A stretch of DNA of 64,000 nt. Source: Aquimarina aggregata. Its GTDB lineage: Bacteria; Bacteroidota; Bacteroidia; Flavobacteriales; Flavobacteriaceae. Within the stretch, counting starts at the first letter, position 1; the number at the start of each line of letters is the position of its first letter. Where the stretch lies: positions 186,001 to 250,000 of the forward strand of contig NZ_LQRT01000003.1 of NCBI RefSeq assembly GCF_001632745.1, read 5' to 3'. This document shows, one piece after another, positions 27,180-37,345 of this stretch. The position numbers and the translations under genes are program-made. Under the pieces are notes generated by a model, which saw only the letters and a list, made by a program, of their open reading frames with translations, did no database searches and had not been told where the DNA came from.

Positions 27180-27605
27180 CTATTTCTCGAGGTCTACTTC
27201 TTTTGTTATCCAAATAAAAATGGTTGTAGCCGCTCTTGAGATAACAAAAACTAAGCTCCCAAACATTGTTGGCAATGCAGATATTTTTAATCCTCCTGCT
27301 AGTCTTGCTGTAGAAATCTCTCCTAACATTTCGATCTTATCAAAAGCGTCTACTAAACCTATTAACTGACCTAATATACCCCACACTAAAATCATAAGAC
27401 CAAGAGAATTAATCAACTTAATATATTTATAAGAAGGAGCGCCTTCTTTTTTTAGAATAAGTACCTTTTTTAGGATTAAGAAGAATATTAAAAAAAGTGT
27501 TACTAAGATAGGAAACATAAAAAACATTCCTCCTTCCTGCATTCTTTTATAAATTACAGAAAAATAAGTTTGATTTTCTTGAATTATAGAGAACAATAAC
27601 ATCAT
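27180..27605 (-). CDS. MotA/TolQ/ExbB-like proton channel protein
   Basis: 141 residues with three predicted membrane helices. The conserved core of the family is seen: GLVDAFDKIE, ARLAGGLKISALPTMFGSLVFVIS (shown in part as ISALPTMFGS). It is shorter than ExbB and lacks a neighbouring ExbD/TolR or TonB gene, so the energised partner is unknown. Divergent from the histidine kinase gene. Confidence 0.8.
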   Translation of the reverse strand: MMLLFSIIQENQTYFSVIYKRMQEGGMFFMFPILVTLFLIFFLILKKVLILKKEGAPSYKYIKLINSLGLMILVWGILGQLIGLVDAFDKIEMLGEISTARLAGGLKISALPTMFGSLVFVISRAATTIFIWITKEVDLEK

Positions 27606-27780
27606 ATTTAAGTAAATTTTGGATTAAACTTTTCCAAAACTAATAAGTTGAATTTCTCCAAAAATATTTTTGCGTCTACTGACCAAAACAACATGGGTTT
27701 ATACAGAATTAAGATAATGTATCTCTAAAGTTAATCGAATTCTGTTAAACACAGCTTTAAAATAGTTATTAGTCTCAAAA

Positions 27781-28896
27781 ATGTATTTCAAAAATAAAAA
27801 ATGCGGATATTGTATAGCTATTATGATCTCCAAAGAATTTATACTTAAAAAGATTGTTCAATTATTGTTACACGCTATTTTCTGGATAGCTGTTCTATTT
27901 TGTTATACATACTTTTTTGGATATCATACAGAGAATATTAATTATGTTTTCTCTTTCTCTCTCTTTTTAATGCCTGTTACAATTGGTACAACATATACTA
28001 TTATTAACATTTTAATTCCGAAGTACTTATTAGAAGAAAAATACCTTCTCTTCATTTTATATTGTATTTATACCATTATTATTTCGGCCTTCTTTGTTGT
28101 TATTTCATTTTTTTACGGATTAATATTTTTAACGGGAACAAAAATTGGAGATATGGCTCCAATGACCAGAAGTCCTTTATTTTTATTCATAGCAGTATAT
28201 TTTGTTGTTTTTATTGCTAGTGCTTTTAGCTTAGTTAAGCATAATTACAAATCAAATTCTGACAATCAAAAACTAAAAAATAAAATTTTAGAAGCTCAGC
28301 TTAAGCTCAAAGAGCAAGAACTAAAATACCTAAAGATGCAAATTCACCCGCATTTTCTATTTAACACCTTAAATACAATGTATGGTTTTGCGCTTAAAAA
28401 GTCAGAAGAAACTCCAGAAATGATCCTTAAACTCTCAAATCTATTGGATTATTTATTATATCATGTTGATAAGCCTTTTGTTTCCTTACAAGATGAAATT
28501 AATCACATTAAAGATTATATTGCTTTAGAAGAAATGCGTTTTAATGATGTATTAGACATCACATTAAATATTCAAAATATTGATCATGCTGTACAAATTG
28601 CTCCTATGCTATTAATCCCATTTGTGGAGAATAGTTTTAAGCATGGAAGAATCCGAAATCAAAGATTATCTATTATTTTAGAATTAGAACATTACGATGG
28701 ACAAGTAAAGTTTAAAATAAAGAATTCAATTTTTGATAGTCAAGAATATAACGAAACCGGTATTGGATTGGCTAATATCAAAAAAAGATTACTGTTTTTA
28801 TATAAAGATAAACATACACTGCACATTACAAAAGATGAGCATTGGTATGAAGTACATCTAAATATTGACACTACAAAAGGAAAAATATATGAGTAA
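27781..28896 (+). CDS. LytS-type sensor histidine kinase
   Basis: 371 residues. Four membrane helices occupy 20-155, then a coiled coil (160-185), the His_kinase domain with phospho-acceptor H189 in IHPHFLFNTLN, and an ATPase domain with PFVENSFKHG and a G-box TGIGLANIKKRL. A periplasmic sensor domain is lacking, so it likely senses a membrane signal. An alternative ATG at 27823 gives MISKEFILKK. The stop overlaps the ATG of the response regulator by 8 nt; the two form a two-component system. Confidence 0.92.
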   Translation: MYFKNKKCGYCIAIMISKEFILKKIVQLLLHAIFWIAVLFCYTYFFGYHTENINYVFSFSLFLMPVTIGTTYTIINILIPKYLLEEKYLLFILYCIYTIIISAFFVVISFFYGLIFLTGTKIGDMAPMTRSPLFLFIAVYFVVFIASAFSLVKHNYKSNSDNQKLKNKILEAQLKLKEQELKYLKMQIHPHFLFNTLNTMYGFALKKSEETPEMILKLSNLLDYLLYHVDKPFVSLQDEINHIKDYIALEEMRFNDVLDITLNIQNIDHAVQIAPMLLIPFVENSFKHGRIRNQRLSIILELEHYDGQVKFKIKNSIFDSQEYNETGIGLANIKKRLLFLYKDKHTLHITKDEHWYEVHLNIDTTKGKIYE

Positions 28897-29599
28897 CCAA
28901 ATAACTTGTATAATAGTAGATGATGAACCTACAGCAAGAGATATTATAACAGATCATTTATCAAAAATTGATCGTATTAAGATCGTAGCAACTTGTGGTA
29001 ATGCACTTGAAGCTTTTAATGCCATAAATACACAAAAAGTTGATTTGATTTTCTTAGATATCAATATGCCCGAAATATCTGGTATTTCTTTTGCCAAATC
29101 AATAAATACTAATATTAAAGTAATATTCACTACGGCTTATCGAGAATATGCTATAAAGGGTTTTGATTTACATGCAGTAGACTATCTACTAAAACCAATT
29201 TCTTTCGAGAGACTTCTTAATGCTATATCTAATTATTTCAAGGTACATCACCATTCAAAGGTAACAGAAACCAAAGAACTTCATACCAGTAATTTTATAT
29301 TTGTTAGATCAGATCGTAGAATGAAAAAAATTGAATTCTCAGAAATTATTTATTTAGAAAGTTACAGCGACTATATAAAAATACACTCTAAATCCGAAAC
29401 TATAGTGACCCGCGAAACGATAAGTGCTATCGAATCAAAATTACCTCAACGACTATTTATGAGAACACACAGATCTTACATCATTGCTATCTCTAAAATT
29501 GATTCTTTTTCTAATGAAGAAATTGTAGTACAAAATACCTCTATTCCTATAAGCAGAAACTATAAGGCAGAGGTATTAAGACGTCTTGAAAGCATGTAA
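28889..29599 (+). CDS. LytTR family response regulator
   Basis: 236 residues from the ATG at 28889, which overlaps the kinase stop (ATGAGTAA). The receiver domain has acidic pocket DDE (11-13), phospho-acceptor D57 in LDINMPE, and K106-type PISF. A LytTR DNA-binding domain follows (FVRSDRRMKKIEFSEI, MRTHRSYIIAISKI). LytTR proteins bind direct repeats; the targets are not evident here. Confidence 0.93.
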   Translation: MSNQITCIIVDDEPTARDIITDHLSKIDRIKIVATCGNALEAFNAINTQKVDLIFLDINMPEISGISFAKSINTNIKVIFTTAYREYAIKGFDLHAVDYLLKPISFERLLNAISNYFKVHHHSKVTETKELHTSNFIFVRSDRRMKKIEFSEIIYLESYSDYIKIHSKSETIVTRETISAIESKLPQRLFMRTHRSYIIAISKIDSFSNEEIVVQNTSIPISRNYKAEVLRRLESM

Positions 29600-29758
29600 C
29601 TCGAAAATCTCTCTGAATACATCGCAACATAAACTTAGTTATATTCCAATTTCAAATTGAAAAATTTGTTCTAATAATTCGAACATTTAATATCTTGATT
29701 GCGATTTATAAAATTCATTTTCGAACTACACTAAATACTGTTATTTTTTGCTATTCTT

Positions 29759-30772
29759 TTACTTAGAAATTTCATCAATCAATCTTAACTCTTCTTCAGA
29801 AAATTCTAAGTATTCTAAAGATTTTACATTTTCCTTTAATTGGTCGGCAGAACTTGCTCCTATAAGAACAGAGCTAATTTGAGGCTGTCTAAGAATCCAG
29901 GCAATTGCCATTTGCGATAGTTTCTGATTTCTTTTGTTTGCGATAGTTGCCAAACGTTGTATTTTAGAAATATGAGTATTAAGGTTTTCTTTGTCCAGAT
30001 AAGTAAAACTCTTTGCTGCTCTAGAGTCTTCGGGAATTCCGTTAAGATATTTATCTGTAAGCATTCCTTGTGCTAATGGGGAGAATGCAATACATCCTAC
30101 TCCTTCTTGTTCTAAGGTATCCAATAAACCTCTTTCTACTCCACGCTCAAAAATTGAATATTTAGCTTGATGCAAAATAAAAGGAACCTTTAACTCTTTT
30201 AATAAGCTAGCTGCCATCGCTGTTTCTTTAGGCTCATAATTTGAAATTCCGACATATAATGCTTTTCCCTGTCGAACTATATCTGCTAAAGCAATCATTG
30301 TCTCTTCTAATGGTGTTTCAGGATCTGGTCTATGATGATAAAAAATATCGACATAATCTAATCCCATACGATTAAGACTTTGATCAATACTTGCCATTAA
30401 GTATTTTCGAGACCCTAAGTTTCCATAAGGTCCAGGCCACATATCATAGCCTGCTTTGGTAGCAATAAAAAGTTCATCTCGATAGCTTCTAAAATCTTTC
30501 TTAAAAAGTATACCAAAATTTTCTTCAGCAGAACCATAAGGTGGTCCATAATTATTAGCAAGATCAAAATGAGTAATACCAAGGTCAAAAGCACACCTAA
30601 GAATTTCTCTGGCATTATGTATATGATCAACAAACCCAAAATTGTGCCACAATCCAAGAGATATTGCAGGTAAAAGTGCTCCACTCTTTCCGCATCTATT
30701 ATATTTCATTGTCTCGTATCTACTCGAAAGAGCCTGATAGTCTTGCACTCCGGTTTTATCATTAATCTGCAT
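29759..30772 (-). CDS. yghZ: Aldo/keto reductase, YghZ (L-glyceraldehyde 3-phosphate reductase) type
   Basis: 337 residues, TIM-barrel aldo/keto reductase. It matches E. coli YghZ closely at SLGLWHNFG, THFDLANNYGPP, KAGYDMWPGPYG, DQSLNRMGLDYVDIFY and GCIAFSPLAQGMLT. YghZ reduces L-glyceraldehyde 3-phosphate and methylglyoxal with NADPH. Catalytic Tyr is in NNYGPP and Lys in TKAGYD. A single gene; the terminator of lpdA lies upstream. Confidence 0.9.
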   Translation of the reverse strand: MQINDKTGVQDYQALSSRYETMKYNRCGKSGALLPAISLGLWHNFGFVDHIHNAREILRCAFDLGITHFDLANNYGPPYGSAEENFGILFKKDFRSYRDELFIATKAGYDMWPGPYGNLGSRKYLMASIDQSLNRMGLDYVDIFYHHRPDPETPLEETMIALADIVRQGKALYVGISNYEPKETAMAASLLKELKVPFILHQAKYSIFERGVERGLLDTLEQEGVGCIAFSPLAQGMLTDKYLNGIPEDSRAAKSFTYLDKENLNTHISKIQRLATIANKRNQKLSQMAIAWILRQPQISSVLIGASSADQLKENVKSLEYLEFSEEELRLIDEISK

Positions 30773-30837
30773 TGTAGTATATTTTTAATAGAGCTAATAT
30801 ATAGATAAGTTAGTTTTATAATTCATAAAGAAAAAAT

Positions 30838-30871
30838 AAAAAAAGCCAATCTATATAGAATGGCTTTTTTT
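30838..30871 (-). terminator. Terminator of lpdA
   Basis: Near-perfect hairpin: AAAAAAGCCA...TGGCTTTTTTT with stem interrupted by one A-A mismatch. It lies 40 nt beyond the lpdA stop codon, with a T-run in the minus direction. Confidence 0.8.
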
Positions 30872-30911
30872 ATTTTATTGATTTAAAATACTTTTTTAAA
30901 TCAAAATGATA

Positions 30912-32318
30912 TTATACATGTAACGCTCTATTGTCTGTAGCGGCTAATGCTGCTTCTTTAATAGCTTCTGTAAACGTTGGATGGGCGTGAGACATTCTAG
31001 AGATATCTTCTGCAGAGGCTCTAAACTCCATAGCAGTTACAGCTTCGGCGATCAAGTCTGCACAACGTGCTCCAATCATATGAACACCAAGAACTTCATC
31101 TGTAGTTTCGTCTGCTAATATTTTCACAAATCCATCTAAATCTGCACTGGCTCTAGCTCTTCCCAAAGCTCTAAACGGAAATTGTCCTGATTTGTATTTT
31201 ACACCTGCTTCTTTTAATTCTTCTTCTGTTTTACCAACAGCAGCCACTTCTGGCCAAGTATACACTACTCCAGGAATTAAGTTATAATCAATATGTGGTT
31301 TTTGACCCGCTAAAACTTCTGCTACAAAAGTACCTTCTTCTTCTGCTTTGTGAGCTAACATTGCACCCTTTATAACATCTCCGATGGCATAAATATTAGA
31401 AGTACTTGTTTGTAAATGATCATTTACCTCAACCTGTCCTTTATCATTAAGTTTCACTCCTGCAGCTTCTGCATTTAATCCATCGGTATATGGTCGTCTT
31501 CCTACAGAAACTAGACAATAATCTCCTTTAAACTCTACCGGGTTACCTTTTTTATCATCAGCAGTAATTGTTACTTGCTTAGCAGTTGCTTTAACTGCAG
31601 TAACTTTATGAGAAGTATAAAATTTCACTCCTTGCTTTTTCAGTACTTTTTGTAGTTCTCTAGATAATGCTTTATCCATTCCCGGAATAATTCTATCCAT
31701 ATATTCTACAACAGAAACTTCAGCACCTAGTCTACGATATACCTGACCTAATTCAAGACCTATTACACCACCACCGATAATAACAAGATGTTTTGGAACC
31801 TCTTTTAACTTTAAGGCCTCGGTAGAAGTAATTACTCTTTTCTTATCTAGTTTTATAAATGGTAATGTAGATGGCTTAGATCCTGTAGCAATGATACTGT
31901 GTTTTGCTTCAACTGTTTCTACAGTACCATCAGCTTTGGTAACGTTAATATGTGTAGCATCTTTAAAAGCTCCAACACCTTCAAAAACGTCTATTTTATT
32001 TTTTTTCATCAAAAACTCTACTCCACCTGTAGTCTGATCAACAACTGCTTGTTTTCGTGCAATCATTTTTTCAAGATTGATTTTTACATCTCCGGGAATT
32101 TCAATTCCGTGATCAGCAAAATGCTTTACAGCATGTTCATAATGGTGAGAAGAATCTAATAATGCTTTACTTGGAATACAGCCTACATTAAGACAAGTTC
32201 CTCCAAGTGTTGTATATTTTTCGATTATTGCGGTTTTCATACCTAGCTGTGCGCATCGAATTGCGGCTACATATCCACCAGGTCCAGAGCCAATAACGGC
32301 TACATCGTATGTACTCAT
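30912..32318 (-). CDS. lpdA: Dihydrolipoyl dehydrogenase
   Basis: 468 residues, full length. N-terminal FAD-binding GSGPGGYVAA, the redox-active pair in GGTCLNVGCIPSK, NAD-binding GGGVIGLELG, FAD-binding YAIGDVIKG, and the C-terminal HAHPTFTE with the catalytic His. It re-oxidises dihydrolipoamide in the pyruvate and 2-oxoglutarate dehydrogenase complexes and glycine cleavage. The other complex subunits are not adjacent. glyA, which also feeds one-carbon metabolism, is 4 kb away. Confidence 0.97.
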   Translation of the reverse strand: MSTYDVAVIGSGPGGYVAAIRCAQLGMKTAIIEKYTTLGGTCLNVGCIPSKALLDSSHHYEHAVKHFADHGIEIPGDVKINLEKMIARKQAVVDQTTGGVEFLMKKNKIDVFEGVGAFKDATHINVTKADGTVETVEAKHSIIATGSKPSTLPFIKLDKKRVITSTEALKLKEVPKHLVIIGGGVIGLELGQVYRRLGAEVSVVEYMDRIIPGMDKALSRELQKVLKKQGVKFYTSHKVTAVKATAKQVTITADDKKGNPVEFKGDYCLVSVGRRPYTDGLNAEAAGVKLNDKGQVEVNDHLQTSTSNIYAIGDVIKGAMLAHKAEEEGTFVAEVLAGQKPHIDYNLIPGVVYTWPEVAAVGKTEEELKEAGVKYKSGQFPFRALGRARASADLDGFVKILADETTDEVLGVHMIGARCADLIAEAVTAMEFRASAEDISRMSHAHPTFTEAIKEAALAATDNRALHV

Positions 32319-32356
32319 AATAGATTATTATGTTGTGCGATTAATTATGAACAAAC

Positions 32357-32364
32357 AAAGTTAA
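32357..32364 (-). promoter_or_regulatory. -7 box TAACTTTG of lpdA
   Basis: Minus-strand TAACTTTG matches TAnnTTTG, 38 nt before the ATG. The -33 element is not clear. Confidence 0.5.
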
Positions 32365-32590
32365 AGCTTTCGAGCTAATAAATAATTATTGAAGAAAGAA
32401 ATAATTCATGAAGTATTAAATTTTATCAAAAAGCAATATTAGTACTCCCGAAAAGTTATACATTTAGAACAAAATTAAAACCGGTAGTAAAATTTCTTTT
32501 ACAAATTGTCTTCCTTTTGTTACAAAGACATCTTTTCTTAAAATTAAGAATTGAGGTTTCAACGTAAAAGATTGAAATTAAAAATAAAGT

Positions 32591-34147
32591 ATGCGCTATC
32601 TATCTTCCCTCTTTTTACTTATACTACTAATTTTATGGGGATCTTGTCGTAATGATTTTGAATCTGGACCAAGTACCGGAAATGTACAATTTTCTACAGA
32701 CACTTTATTTTTAGATACAGTTTTTACCAATATTGGTTCAAGCACATACAGTTTTAGAGTCTATAATCGCACAAATGATGATTTCACAATACCAACAATA
32801 GCACTAGAAAGAGGAGAAAGTTCTAACTACAGGCTTAATGTTGATGGTATCCCTGGTAAGTCTTTTGAGAATATTCAGGTACTTGCCAAGGATAGTATTT
32901 TTGTTTTTGTAGAAACCACAACAGATATTACAGATCAAACTACAGAAAATGAATTTCTTTATACAGATCGAATACTTTTTGATACTGGCACAAATCAACA
33001 AGATGTAGATTTAGTCACTCTTGTAAGAGATGCTATATTTTTATTCCCATCTCGTGATGCTATGACCGGAGAACTAGAATCCCTGCCTATTGGTGTTGGT
33101 GGTGATCAAGTTAGAATTGAAGGCTATGTTTTAGAAGATAACGAACTCACTTTTACAAATGAAAAGCCCTACGTGATATATGGATATGCAGCTGTTCCCG
33201 GCGGAAAAACACTTACTATTGAAGCTGGAGCAAGAGTGCATTTTCATGCCAATTCAGGAATTATTGTTGCCGAAAACGGTACACTTGAGATTAATGGAGC
33301 ATTAAGTACCGATCCGGAAGTATTAGAAAACGAGGTCATTTTACAAGGTGATAGACTTGAATCTCGTTTTAGTGAAATATCTGGACAATGGGGAACTATA
33401 TGGTTAACTGCAGGAAGTACAGGTCATACTATTAATCATACTACTATAAAAAATGCTACAGTAGGTATTCTTATGGACTCAAATGATGGTGGTCCTAACC
33501 CTACTCTTACCATTTCAAATACTCAAATATATAATAGTTCTAATATTGGGCTCCTGGCTCGAACCGGTAATATTCTTGGTGAAAACCTAGTAATTAATAA
33601 TGCTGGACTCGTAAGCCTAAACTGCTCTCTTGGGGGTGTCTACAATTTCAACCATTGTACTTTCAACAACTACAAAAATTTCGGAAATCCTTTTAGTGAT
33701 ACTCCTGCTGTACTAATCGATAACTTTATTGAAATCGAAGGACAACCTTTTTCTTTGGATTTAATAGAAGCTAATTTTACGAACTGTATTATTTATGGTG
33801 ACAAAAACTTTAAACTTTTATTTGCTAAAGATGATAGTAAAGCATTTAACTATAATTTTAAAAATTGCTTGATTAGATTTAATGATTTCGATAATAGTTT
33901 TGATGATAATCCGCTATATGATTTTACAAATACTAGTTTATTTGAAAATGTTATCCTTAACGAAGACCCGGACTTTAAAACCCCTTTTGAAAATATACTT
34001 AATATAGGAGATGATTCTGCAGCAAATGGCCAAGCTACTACTCCAACATCAGGAACAGATATCTTAGGAACTACAAGAAACACTTCGGCTCCTGACATTG
34101 GAGCCTATGAAAGTGTAGTTTTTGAAGAAGAAGAAGAAGGAAATTAA
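32591..34147 (+). CDS. Surface lipoprotein with beta-helix and choice-of-anchor Q-type end
   Basis: 518 residues. Lipobox is WGSC. Residues 30-130 form a beta-sandwich; 150-500 look like a right-handed beta-helix (repeated short strands such as LTISNTQIYNSSNIGLLAR). It ends with APDIGAYE, typical of choice-of-anchor Q proteins, and a poly-Glu tail. Probably a surface protein; no catalytic residues recognised. It heads a run of three genes with 13- and 4-nt spacings. Confidence 0.8.
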   Translation: MRYLSSLFLLILLILWGSCRNDFESGPSTGNVQFSTDTLFLDTVFTNIGSSTYSFRVYNRTNDDFTIPTIALERGESSNYRLNVDGIPGKSFENIQVLAKDSIFVFVETTTDITDQTTENEFLYTDRILFDTGTNQQDVDLVTLVRDAIFLFPSRDAMTGELESLPIGVGGDQVRIEGYVLEDNELTFTNEKPYVIYGYAAVPGGKTLTIEAGARVHFHANSGIIVAENGTLEINGALSTDPEVLENEVILQGDRLESRFSEISGQWGTIWLTAGSTGHTINHTTIKNATVGILMDSNDGGPNPTLTISNTQIYNSSNIGLLARTGNILGENLVINNAGLVSLNCSLGGVYNFNHCTFNNYKNFGNPFSDTPAVLIDNFIEIEGQPFSLDLIEANFTNCIIYGDKNFKLLFAKDDSKAFNYNFKNCLIRFNDFDNSFDDNPLYDFTNTSLFENVILNEDPDFKTPFENILNIGDDSAANGQATTPTSGTDILGTTRNTSAPDIGAYESVVFEEEEEGN

Positions 34148-34160
34148 ATTACTTTTTAAA

Positions 34161-34700
34161 ATGCACAACTATATTTTCAAATCTACTCGTCTTGGTTTTA
34201 GAAATTGGCATCTTAACGACTTAGATACACTTGCCAAAATTAATGATGACGATGATGTTATGGAATTCTTTCCATTCAAACCTACCAAATCTGACACTGA
34301 AGATTTCATTTTTCGAATGCAAAATATGCAGCAAGAAAAAGGGTTTAGTTATTTTGCGGTTGATCTGCTTGAAAATAATGAATGTATTGGATTTATAGGT
34401 TTATGTGAACAAAATTACTTAGTAGATCCTAAACCTTTTGTGGATATCGGTTGGCGACTTAAAAAAAGTACCTGGGGTAAAGGTTATGCCACTGAAGGTG
34501 CCTTTGCCTGTCTTGATTTTGGATTTAACAAACTGGGTTTACAAACTATTTATTCTGTAGCCCCTGAAATCAACACAAAATCAGAGTCGGTTATGAAAAA
34601 AATCGGCATGGTTCAAGTTGAAGTTTTTGATCACCCTAAGCTCCTAAATGATAATCGATTAAGGAGATGTGTACTATATAAAAAAGAAAAAAATAGTTAG
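34161..34700 (+). CDS. GNAT family N-acetyltransferase (RimJ/RimL type)
   Basis: 179 residues from the ATG at 34161; a longer frame from a TTG at 34122 would overlap the previous gene. Blocks typical of RimJ/RimL-type GNATs are TRLGFRNWHLNDLD, GWRLKKSTWGKGYATEGA (the acetyl-CoA loop) and VMKKIGMVQ. Substrate unknown: proteins or small amines. Confidence 0.88.
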   Translation: MHNYIFKSTRLGFRNWHLNDLDTLAKINDDDDVMEFFPFKPTKSDTEDFIFRMQNMQQEKGFSYFAVDLLENNECIGFIGLCEQNYLVDPKPFVDIGWRLKKSTWGKGYATEGAFACLDFGFNKLGLQTIYSVAPEINTKSESVMKKIGMVQVEVFDHPKLLNDNRLRRCVLYKKEKNS

Positions 34701-34704
34701 ACTC

Positions 34705-35235
34705 ATGATTGTTTTAAAAAATACCGCTTATCTAATCGTTTTTGTGTTTGGGATATATACCATTAATGCCCAAGAAAGTAGTATCCATGACAAAATTAAT
34801 CTAGACATGTATGATAATTTTTCTAAAGCATACAAAACTTCAGATTACAATTTGTTTGCTTCAATTCATAGTAAAGAAATGATTAGAGTCTCGGGAGATG
34901 GAGGGTCAATTAAAAAAGTTGATCAATATTTAAAAGGGTATCAAAAAAGGTGGAGTGTTCCCAAAAAAAATCCTCCTTCTATAGATTTCAGATTATTAGA
35001 AAGAGTACATTCGGACTCCCTAGTCTCTGATAGAGGGATTTATAAAGTAACTTATACAAGCGAAGATAATCAAACTACATATTCTTATGGGAAGTTTCAT
35101 GTAATTTTAAAACTAGAAGATGGTAATTGGAAAATAACCCTTGATTATGATTCTAATGAAAACAAAAGTATTACTAAAACTAGTTTTGATAATGCTTTTG
35201 CCCTTTCTGAGTATTCCAAATACTGCAAAAACTAA
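34705..35235 (+). CDS. Secreted SnoaL/DUF4440-like protein
   Basis: 176 residues with a signal peptide ending near INAQ. The mature region resembles the NTF2-like DUF4440 fold (YDNFSKAYKTSDYNLFASIHSKEMIRVSG, partly shown as SDYNLFASIHSKE; WKITLDYD). Such domains often bind small ligands; no specific activity can be stated. It begins 4 nt after the acetyltransferase stop. Confidence 0.75.
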   Translation: MIVLKNTAYLIVFVFGIYTINAQESSIHDKINLDMYDNFSKAYKTSDYNLFASIHSKEMIRVSGDGGSIKKVDQYLKGYQKRWSVPKKNPPSIDFRLLERVHSDSLVSDRGIYKVTYTSEDNQTTYSYGKFHVILKLEDGNWKITLDYDSNENKSITKTSFDNAFALSEYSKYCKN

Positions 35236-35311
35236 TTATAGAATATAGTTACACACTTTTATTACAAATAAGAGGTATAAGACGAATATTTTTTTTCAAA
35301 AAAAAGTAAAA

Positions 35312-35917
35312 ATGAGTTGGATTAAAGAGATATCCTATGCAGAAGCCTCGGGTAGATTAAAAAAAATCTATGATCGTGTAAAAGGTCCCAATAACACCAT
35401 TGACAATGTGTTATCCGTTCATAGCTTGAGACCACACACCCTTATAGGGCATATGGGATTATATAAAAATGTACTTCATAATGCTAATAACACATTACCA
35501 AAGTGGTATTTAGAAACTCTAGGAGTTTATGTTAGTTATCTTAATAAATGTGACTACTGCGTAGAACATCACAGTGCGGGATTGAAACGCTTACTTAATG
35601 ATGATGCTAAATTTAACGATATTATTTCCTGTCTTATTAGCGATAATGTTAAAATCTATTTTAAAAATAAACACCTAGCTGGATTGCATTATGCAAAACA
35701 ATTAACATTATCTCACCATACTATTAGTGAAGCTGATATACGTACCTTAAGAATACAAAATTTATCTGACGGAGAAATATTGGAAATCAACCAAGTAGTA
35801 AGTTATTTTAATTATGTTAATAGAACCGTCGTAGGACTTGGAGTAAATACCGAAGGTGATATTATAGGACTATCACCAAACGATAATGATGATCCAGAAA
35901 ATTGGGGGCATTCTTAA
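35312..35917 (+). CDS. Carboxymuconolactone decarboxylase family / AhpD-like peroxidase
   Basis: 201 residues. The AhpD motif is visible: C80-D-Y-C83-V-E-H-H87, with the preceding Glu (E69) in YLETLGVYVS. Proteins of this kind are all-alpha, often hexameric, and have weak alkylhydroperoxidase activity through the CxxC pair. Physiological partner unknown. It is convergent with glyA. Confidence 0.88.
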   Translation: MSWIKEISYAEASGRLKKIYDRVKGPNNTIDNVLSVHSLRPHTLIGHMGLYKNVLHNANNTLPKWYLETLGVYVSYLNKCDYCVEHHSAGLKRLLNDDAKFNDIISCLISDNVKIYFKNKHLAGLHYAKQLTLSHHTISEADIRTLRIQNLSDGEILEINQVVSYFNYVNRTVVGLGVNTEGDIIGLSPNDNDDPENWGHS

Positions 35918-35925
35918 AAACAAAA

Positions 35926-35951
35926 CACGCATAAACTAAAATTTATGCGTG
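35926..35951. terminator. Bidirectional terminator
   Basis: Perfect 10-bp stem CACGCATAAA / TTTATGCGTG with a 6-nt loop and A-rich sequence on the left, T-rich on the right. It lies between the convergent AhpD-like gene and glyA. Confidence 0.85.
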
Positions 35952-35977
35952 CTCTTATAATTTATATGAAATTCGAT

Positions 35978-37252
35978 TTATGCTATAAATAATGGTTTAT
36001 CGGCCATCATAGCATTTACATCGTCAGCAATACCATGAAGAGCTTCTTCGTTTTCTATATTCGCAATAACCTTGTCGATAAGTTCTACAATAGCTTTCAT
36101 ATCATCTTCTTTCAATCCCCTTGTTGTTACTGCGGATACACCTATTCGGATACCAGAAGTTACAAATGGAGATTTATCATCAAAAGGAACCATATTTTTG
36201 TTTACTGTAATTTCTGCCAAACCTAATGCTTCTTCTGCTTGTTTTCCGGTAACACCTTTATTACGAAGATCAATTAACATCATATGATTATCTGTTCCAC
36301 CAGAAATCACTTCATATCCTTTATTCACAAACGCTTCTGCCATGACAGCTGCATTTTTCTTTACTTGCACAATATAATGCAAGAAATCATCAGTAAGTGC
36401 TTCTCCAAACGCTATGGCTTTTGCAGCAATAATATGCTCTAGAGGTCCTCCTTGATTACCAGGAAAAACTGCACTATCTAATAAAGATGACATCATTCGT
36501 TTCTTACCACTTTTAAGAGTAATTCCAAAAGGGTTTTCAAAATCAGTCCCCATCAAAATCAGCCCACCTCTTGGGCCTCTTAACGTCTTGTGAGTTGTAG
36601 TAGTTACTACATGACAATGTGGTACTGGATCAGAAATTACTCCTTTAGCTATTAAACCAGCTGGATGTGCAATATCTGCCATAAGAATAGCACCAACACT
36701 ATCGGCTATTTCTCTAAATCTTTTATAATCTATCTCTCTAGAATACGCAGAAGCACCCGCAATAATTAATTGTGGTTTTTCTTCTGTTGCTATTTCTTGT
36801 ATTTTATCATAGTTTAATCTTCCTGTCTCCTTCTCTACTCCATAAAAAACTGGATTGTACAATTTACCTGAAAAATTAACCGGAGAACCATGTGTTAAAT
36901 GCCCACCGTGTGATAGGTCAAATCCCAATATTTTATCTCCTGGTTTGAGGCAAGCGTGATATACGGCTGTATTTGCTTGTGATCCAGAATGAGGCTGTAC
37001 ATTAGCATAATCAGCTCCAAATAATTCTTTTGCTCTATCAATAGCGATTTGTTCTACAACGTCTACTACCGCGCAGCCTCCGTAGTATCTTTTCCCAGGA
37101 TACCCTTCAGCATATTTATTAGTTAATACTGACCCTGCTGCTTCCATTACTTGTTCACTTACAAAGTTCTCTGAAGCAATAAGTTCTAACCCATTGATTT
37201 GACGTTCCCTTTCGTCCTGGATTAAATCAAAAATTTGTTCGTCGCGTTGCAT
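35978..37252 (-). CDS. glyA: Serine hydroxymethyltransferase
   Basis: 424 residues, full length. It interconverts serine and glycine with tetrahydrofolate, the main source of one-carbon units. The PLP Lys is in [28 protein letters not shown] and DIAHPAG are conserved. A -7 box lies 27 nt upstream and a 15-bp palindrome further up. Confidence 0.97.
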   Translation of the reverse strand: MQRDEQIFDLIQDERERQINGLELIASENFVSEQVMEAAGSVLTNKYAEGYPGKRYYGGCAVVDVVEQIAIDRAKELFGADYANVQPHSGSQANTAVYHACLKPGDKILGFDLSHGGHLTHGSPVNFSGKLYNPVFYGVEKETGRLNYDKIQEIATEEKPQLIIAGASAYSREIDYKRFREIADSVGAILMADIAHPAGLIAKGVISDPVPHCHVVTTTTHKTLRGPRGGLILMGTDFENPFGITLKSGKKRMMSSLLDSAVFPGNQGGPLEHIIAAKAIAFGEALTDDFLHYIVQVKKNAAVMAEAFVNKGYEVISGGTDNHMMLIDLRNKGVTGKQAEEALGLAEITVNKNMVPFDDKSPFVTSGIRIGVSAVTTRGLKEDDMKAIVELIDKVIANIENEEALHGIADDVNAMMADKPLFIA

Positions 37253-37278
37253 GTATTCTTAGTTTGTTAATAAAGTTG

Positions 37279-37286
37279 CAAAAATA
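37279..37286 (-). promoter_or_regulatory. -7 box TATTTTTG of glyA
   Basis: Minus-strand TATTTTTG matches TAnnTTTG; the -33 position holds CTG rather than TTG. Confidence 0.5.
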
Positions 37287-37330
37287 GGAAATAGATTCCT
37301 TAAATCAGCTTAAACAATCCCTAATAAATA

Positions 37331-37345
37331 TGAACAACTTGTTCA
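37331..37345. promoter_or_regulatory. Palindrome TGAACAA-C-TTGTTCA upstream of glyA
   Basis: Perfect 7-1-7 palindrome about 45 nt upstream of the glyA -7 box, so roughly at -60. It is a candidate operator; the binding protein is unknown. The rest of 37346-37687 shows no gene. Confidence 0.4.
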
